Below are positions 6,953 to 8,329 of a stretch of DNA of 8,329 bases, piece after piece. The DNA is from an uncultured Bacilli bacterium (GTDB lineage: Bacteria; Bacillota_I; Bacilli_A; RF39; UBA660). The stretch is taken from NCBI GenBank assembly GCA_944372275.1, contig CALVYO010000054.1, forward strand, positions 1 to 8,329, read 5' to 3'. The notes beneath the pieces were generated by a model that worked only from the letters and a program-made list of their open reading frames with translations, did no database searches and had not been told where the DNA came from. Made by a program: the position numbers and the translations under genes. How positions within the stretch are numbered: position 1 is the stretch's first letter; each line of letters starts with the position of its first letter.

Positions 6953-7679
6953 TAGGTACCTCCTTTGTAATATTTTTAATAACATACTCTATTTTTTCAT
7001 GAATAACCAAAGTAGCAATATTATCATACTGTGTAGGTGTATCATTAATAATAACTAAATTTTTACCATTAAATAATTTTATTAAACTACAAGCAGGTTC
7101 AACAGTTAATGAAGTACCAGCAACTATTAATGTTTCAGCATCATAAATATATGAAACAGCAAGCAAATATTCTTCTGGAAGCATTTCTCCATATAGTATA
7201 ACATCAGGTTTAATAATACCTCCACAAATACACTTTGGAATGTTAAGACTATTAAATACATATTCAGCACTATATTCTTTTCCACATTTAGTACAATGAT
7301 TTTTATAGGTTGTTCCATGTATTTCTAAAACATTTTTACTTCCAGCCTTTTGATGTAGTCCATCTATATTTTGAGTTATGATTGTTTTTAATTTTCCAAC
7401 ACGCTCTAGTTCTGCTAAGTAAAAATGAATTAAGTTTGGTTTAACATTTAATGTATTCATATTCTCTTTGTAGAACTTATAAAATATTTCAGGTTCTTTA
7501 TAAAAACAGCTTGCACTTAAATAATATTCAGTTGGTTTATTATATTTTTCTTTATATAAACCATTTTCACCCTTAAAATCTCTTAAACCGCTAGCAGTAG
7601 ATACTCCGGCACCACCAAAAAAAACCATGTTGTTTGAACTATCTATTATTTTTTTTAATTTTCTTATATTATTATCCAC
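6939..7679 (-). CDS. cobB: NAD-dependent protein deacylase, Sir2/CobB family
   Basis: Sirtuins remove acetyl or other acyl groups from lysines, using NAD+ and releasing nicotinamide and O-acyl-ADP-ribose. Numbered from GTG 7679 (246 residues): NAD-binding GGAGVSTASG at 22-31, TQNIDGLH at 102-109, catalytic His121 in EIHGT, zinc ligands Cys129, 132, 150 and 152 (CxxC...CxC), and GTSLTVEPA at 188-196. This is a canonical active set, so it is a classical bacterial sirtuin, not the ADP-ribosylating class M type. The usual GIPDFR reads GLRDFK, a mild departure at an NAD-contacting loop. The GTG start is chosen because AGGTGGTGAT, almost a full anti-SD match, sits 8 bases ahead; in-frame GTGs at 7688 and 7691 overlap that site. 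It heads an operon with the macro-domain gene. The symbol names the family rather than a proven orthologue. Confidence 0.93.
   Translation of the reverse strand: MDNNIRKLKKIIDSSNNMVFFGGAGVSTASGLRDFKGENGLYKEKYNKPTEYYLSASCFYKEPEIFYKFYKENMNTLNVKPNLIHFYLAELERVGKLKTIITQNIDGLHQKAGSKNVLEIHGTTYKNHCTKCGKEYSAEYVFNSLNIPKCICGGIIKPDVILYGEMLPEEYLLAVSYIYDAETLIVAGTSLTVEPACSLIKLFNGKNLVIINDTPTQYDNIATLVIHEKIEYVIKNITKEVPNGKI
6958..6966 (-). promoter_or_regulatory. Strong ribosome binding site fixing the macro-domain start
   Basis: AAAGGAGGT on the minus strand, with 6 bases between GGAGG and ATG 6952. It lies inside the last codons of the sirtuin gene and shows that the shorter, overlapping start is the one used. 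Confidence 0.85.
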
Positions 7680-7683
7680 ATGT

Positions 7684-7693
7684 ATCACCACCT
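7684..7693 (-). promoter_or_regulatory. Ribosome binding site supporting a GTG start for the sirtuin
   Basis: The minus strand reads AGGTGGTGAT, 9 of 10 matches to AGGAGGTGAT. From its GG core it is 8 bases to GTG 7679. An ATG at 7681 is out of frame, and the upstream in-frame GTGs lie within the site itself. Confidence 0.65.
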
Positions 7694-7731
7694 AATAATA
7701 TTTTATAATAATCTAAATCATATATATTGAA

Positions 7732-7760
7732 ATTATAAAATATTTATCTATCCATGTTAT
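7732..7760 (-). promoter_or_regulatory. Promoter of the sirtuin-macro operon
   Basis: A perfect TATAAT -10 (7737-7732) and ATAACA (7760-7755, 4 of 6 to TTGACA) are 17 bp apart on the minus strand. The transcript would start near 7725, leaving a leader of about 46 bases before the sirtuin start. Confidence 0.5.
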
Positions 7761-7789
7761 ATTTAATAAAAATAATAGTTTTTATTTTT

Positions 7790-7822
7790 TTGATGTTTAA
7801 TTAATTTGTGATTAAACATCAA
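7790..7822. repeat. Perfect 12-bp inverted repeat upstream of the sirtuin promoter
   Basis: TTGATGTTTAAT (7790-7801) and ATTAAACATCAA (7811-7822) flank a 9-base spacer. On the minus strand the dyad is followed by A rather than T, and on the plus strand by TTTAAAAAT, so it is not a convincing intrinsic terminator either way. It ends 30 bp upstream of the -35 box, a place where a regulator could bind; it could equally be a transcript-stabilising hairpin. Confidence 0.55.
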
Positions 7823-7865
7823 TTTAAAAATATTTTATTATTTAATATTATATATCATTTTTAGC

Positions 7866-7890
7866 AAAAGAAAAAGGTAATTATTACCTT
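7866..7890 (-). terminator. Intrinsic terminator of the proline-rich repeat gene
   Basis: On the minus strand AAGGTAA (7890-7884) pairs with TTACCTT (7880-7874) around a 3-base loop, followed by TTTCTTTT. The hairpin starts at the last bases of the stop codon, a tight and typical arrangement. Confidence 0.75.
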
Positions 7891-8329
7891 ATTTTTCAAT
7901 TTTAAATATAACTTGATATGAATCTTCAAAATCTATTTCTTCCACATCAACATTAAATCCATATTTTTCTAATGTATTTTCACATTCTCTAATTGTATTC
8001 AATGCTACTCGCATATTTGGAACTGCTGCTTTTATAGTTTGATTAGCAGTTGATTCTGGGATATTATTAGTAGGTGCTGTAAATGTCTCAACACTAGTAT
8101 TTCCAACATTAGTTGATGGTTCTATTGGTTGATCAATAACTGGTATATTTTCAGTTACTGGAGCAATAGGCACTTCATATATTGGAGTTTCTGTTGCACC
8201 TGCAGTTTCAGTTGAAGATGGTGTTGTAAGAGTACTTGGCACTTCGAATCCTGTTGGTACACTTGGTTCTGCTGGGGTACTTGGTACTTCAAATCCTGTT
8301 GGTACACTTGGTTCTACTGGGGTACTTGG
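7889..8329 (-). CDS. Proline/threonine/serine-rich repeat protein, 3' part (5' end outside the window)
   Basis: The reading frame is open to the window edge, so the gene starts beyond 8329; a GTG at 8242 in the same frame is just a Val codon inside a repeat. The visible 146 residues begin with two 15-residue repeats, PSTPVEPSVPTGFEV and PSTPAEPSVPTGFEV, then a partial third (PST). A low-complexity linker rich in Thr, Pro, Ser, Glu and Val follows (~35-92). The last ~50 residues form a compact, charged domain with a probable helix (MRVALNTIRECENTLEKYG) and strands (FNVDVEEIDF, YQVIFKIEK). I do not recognise this domain. The linker looks like an extended stalk or disordered spacer, but no signal peptide, membrane span or wall anchor is visible, so the location in the cell is unknown. 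It has its own terminator. Confidence 0.8.
   Translation of the reverse strand, partial: PSTPVEPSVPTGFEVPSTPAEPSVPTGFEVPSTLTTPSSTETAGATETPIYEVPIAPVTENIPVIDQPIEPSTNVGNTSVETFTAPTNNIPESTANQTIKAAVPNMRVALNTIRECENTLEKYGFNVDVEEIDFEDSYQVIFKIEK
8240..8329 (-). repeat. Two tandem 45-bp coding repeats (15 residues each)
   Basis: Units 8329-8285 and 8284-8240 differ at three bases: one Val/Ala change and two silent third-position changes. A degenerate third copy starts at 8239 (PST, then LTTP). The array probably continues past the window edge. Near identity at the DNA level implies recent duplication or ongoing slippage, so copy number may vary between strains. Confidence 0.8.

Noticed and set aside
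7127..7318. Minus-strand 63-codon frame inside the sirtuin gene
   Set aside because: It overlaps the zinc-binding region of the sirtuin in another frame and matches nothing; an internal shadow.
6422..7691. Class M sirtuin with zinc macro domain and lipoyl-carrier operon
   Set aside because: The sirtuin keeps the deacylase His and classical motifs, the macro domain lacks the zinc-binding residues, and no GcvH-like or lipoate ligase gene is adjacent.
1..8329. CRISPR array, tRNA or rRNA genes, insertion sequence
   Set aside because: No spaced direct repeats, cloverleaf-like segments, rRNA-like conserved blocks, transposase or terminal inverted repeats were seen.

Overview
This is a low-G+C window (most stretches counted or judged at roughly 25-30% G+C) in which every recognisable gene lies on the minus strand. 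The gene content (uvrB, lgt, trxB, a CobB-type sirtuin, a prepilin-like protein), the strong AGGAGG-type ribosome binding sites and the AT-rich codon use suggest a Firmicutes-type bacterium, perhaps a gut Bacilli or Erysipelotrichia/Mollicutes relative. UGA is read as stop: lgt ends in TGA where trxB begins, and Trp codons are TGG, so the standard bacterial code applies. The exact taxon cannot be fixed from the sequence.

In the direction of transcription (right to left) the layout is as follows. (1) The 3' end of a proline-rich repeat protein (7889-8329, continuing past the edge), closed by a good terminator. (2) A two-gene operon of a sirtuin deacylase (6939-7679) and a macro-domain protein (6422-6952), overlapping by 14 bp, behind a sigma-A-type promoter with a perfect 12-bp dyad upstream. 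(3) uvrB (4285-6234). (4) An AAA/DUF4143-type ATPase (2995-4200) with its own probable promoter, preceded by a 23-bp tandem duplication at the uvrB 3' end. (5) An lgt-trxB operon (2111-2926 and 1258-2127, 17-bp overlap) behind an extended -10 promoter. (6) A prepilin-like surface protein (76-1178) with its own promoter and terminator. (7) A possible ribosome binding site for a further gene beyond position 1.

The most interesting locus is the prepilin-like gene. Its 5' end carries a run of 11 G between the start codon and the FTLIELL pilin helix. In the sequence as given the run puts the start and the pilin body in different frames (an OFF state), while 12 or 9 G would restore one protein of 367 or 366 residues. 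This looks like a slipped-strand phase-variation switch. The last ~150 bp of the same gene has about 46% G+C, against about 25-35% just upstream, and encodes a Ser/Tyr/His/Asp/Asn-rich stretch in which 20 of 26 codons end in C or T. That is what a diversified variable region, for example the target of a diversity-generating retroelement, could look like. No reverse transcriptase or template repeat is present in the window, so this second idea is a hypothesis.

The uvrB ... lgt-trxB order matches the common Firmicutes order uvrB-uvrA-hprK-lgt-...-trxB, but uvrA and hprK are absent and the ATPase gene sits in their place. The sirtuin and macro-domain genes probably work together in NAD+/ADP-ribose metabolism: a sirtuin makes O-acyl-ADP-ribose, which macro-domain enzymes can bind or hydrolyse.
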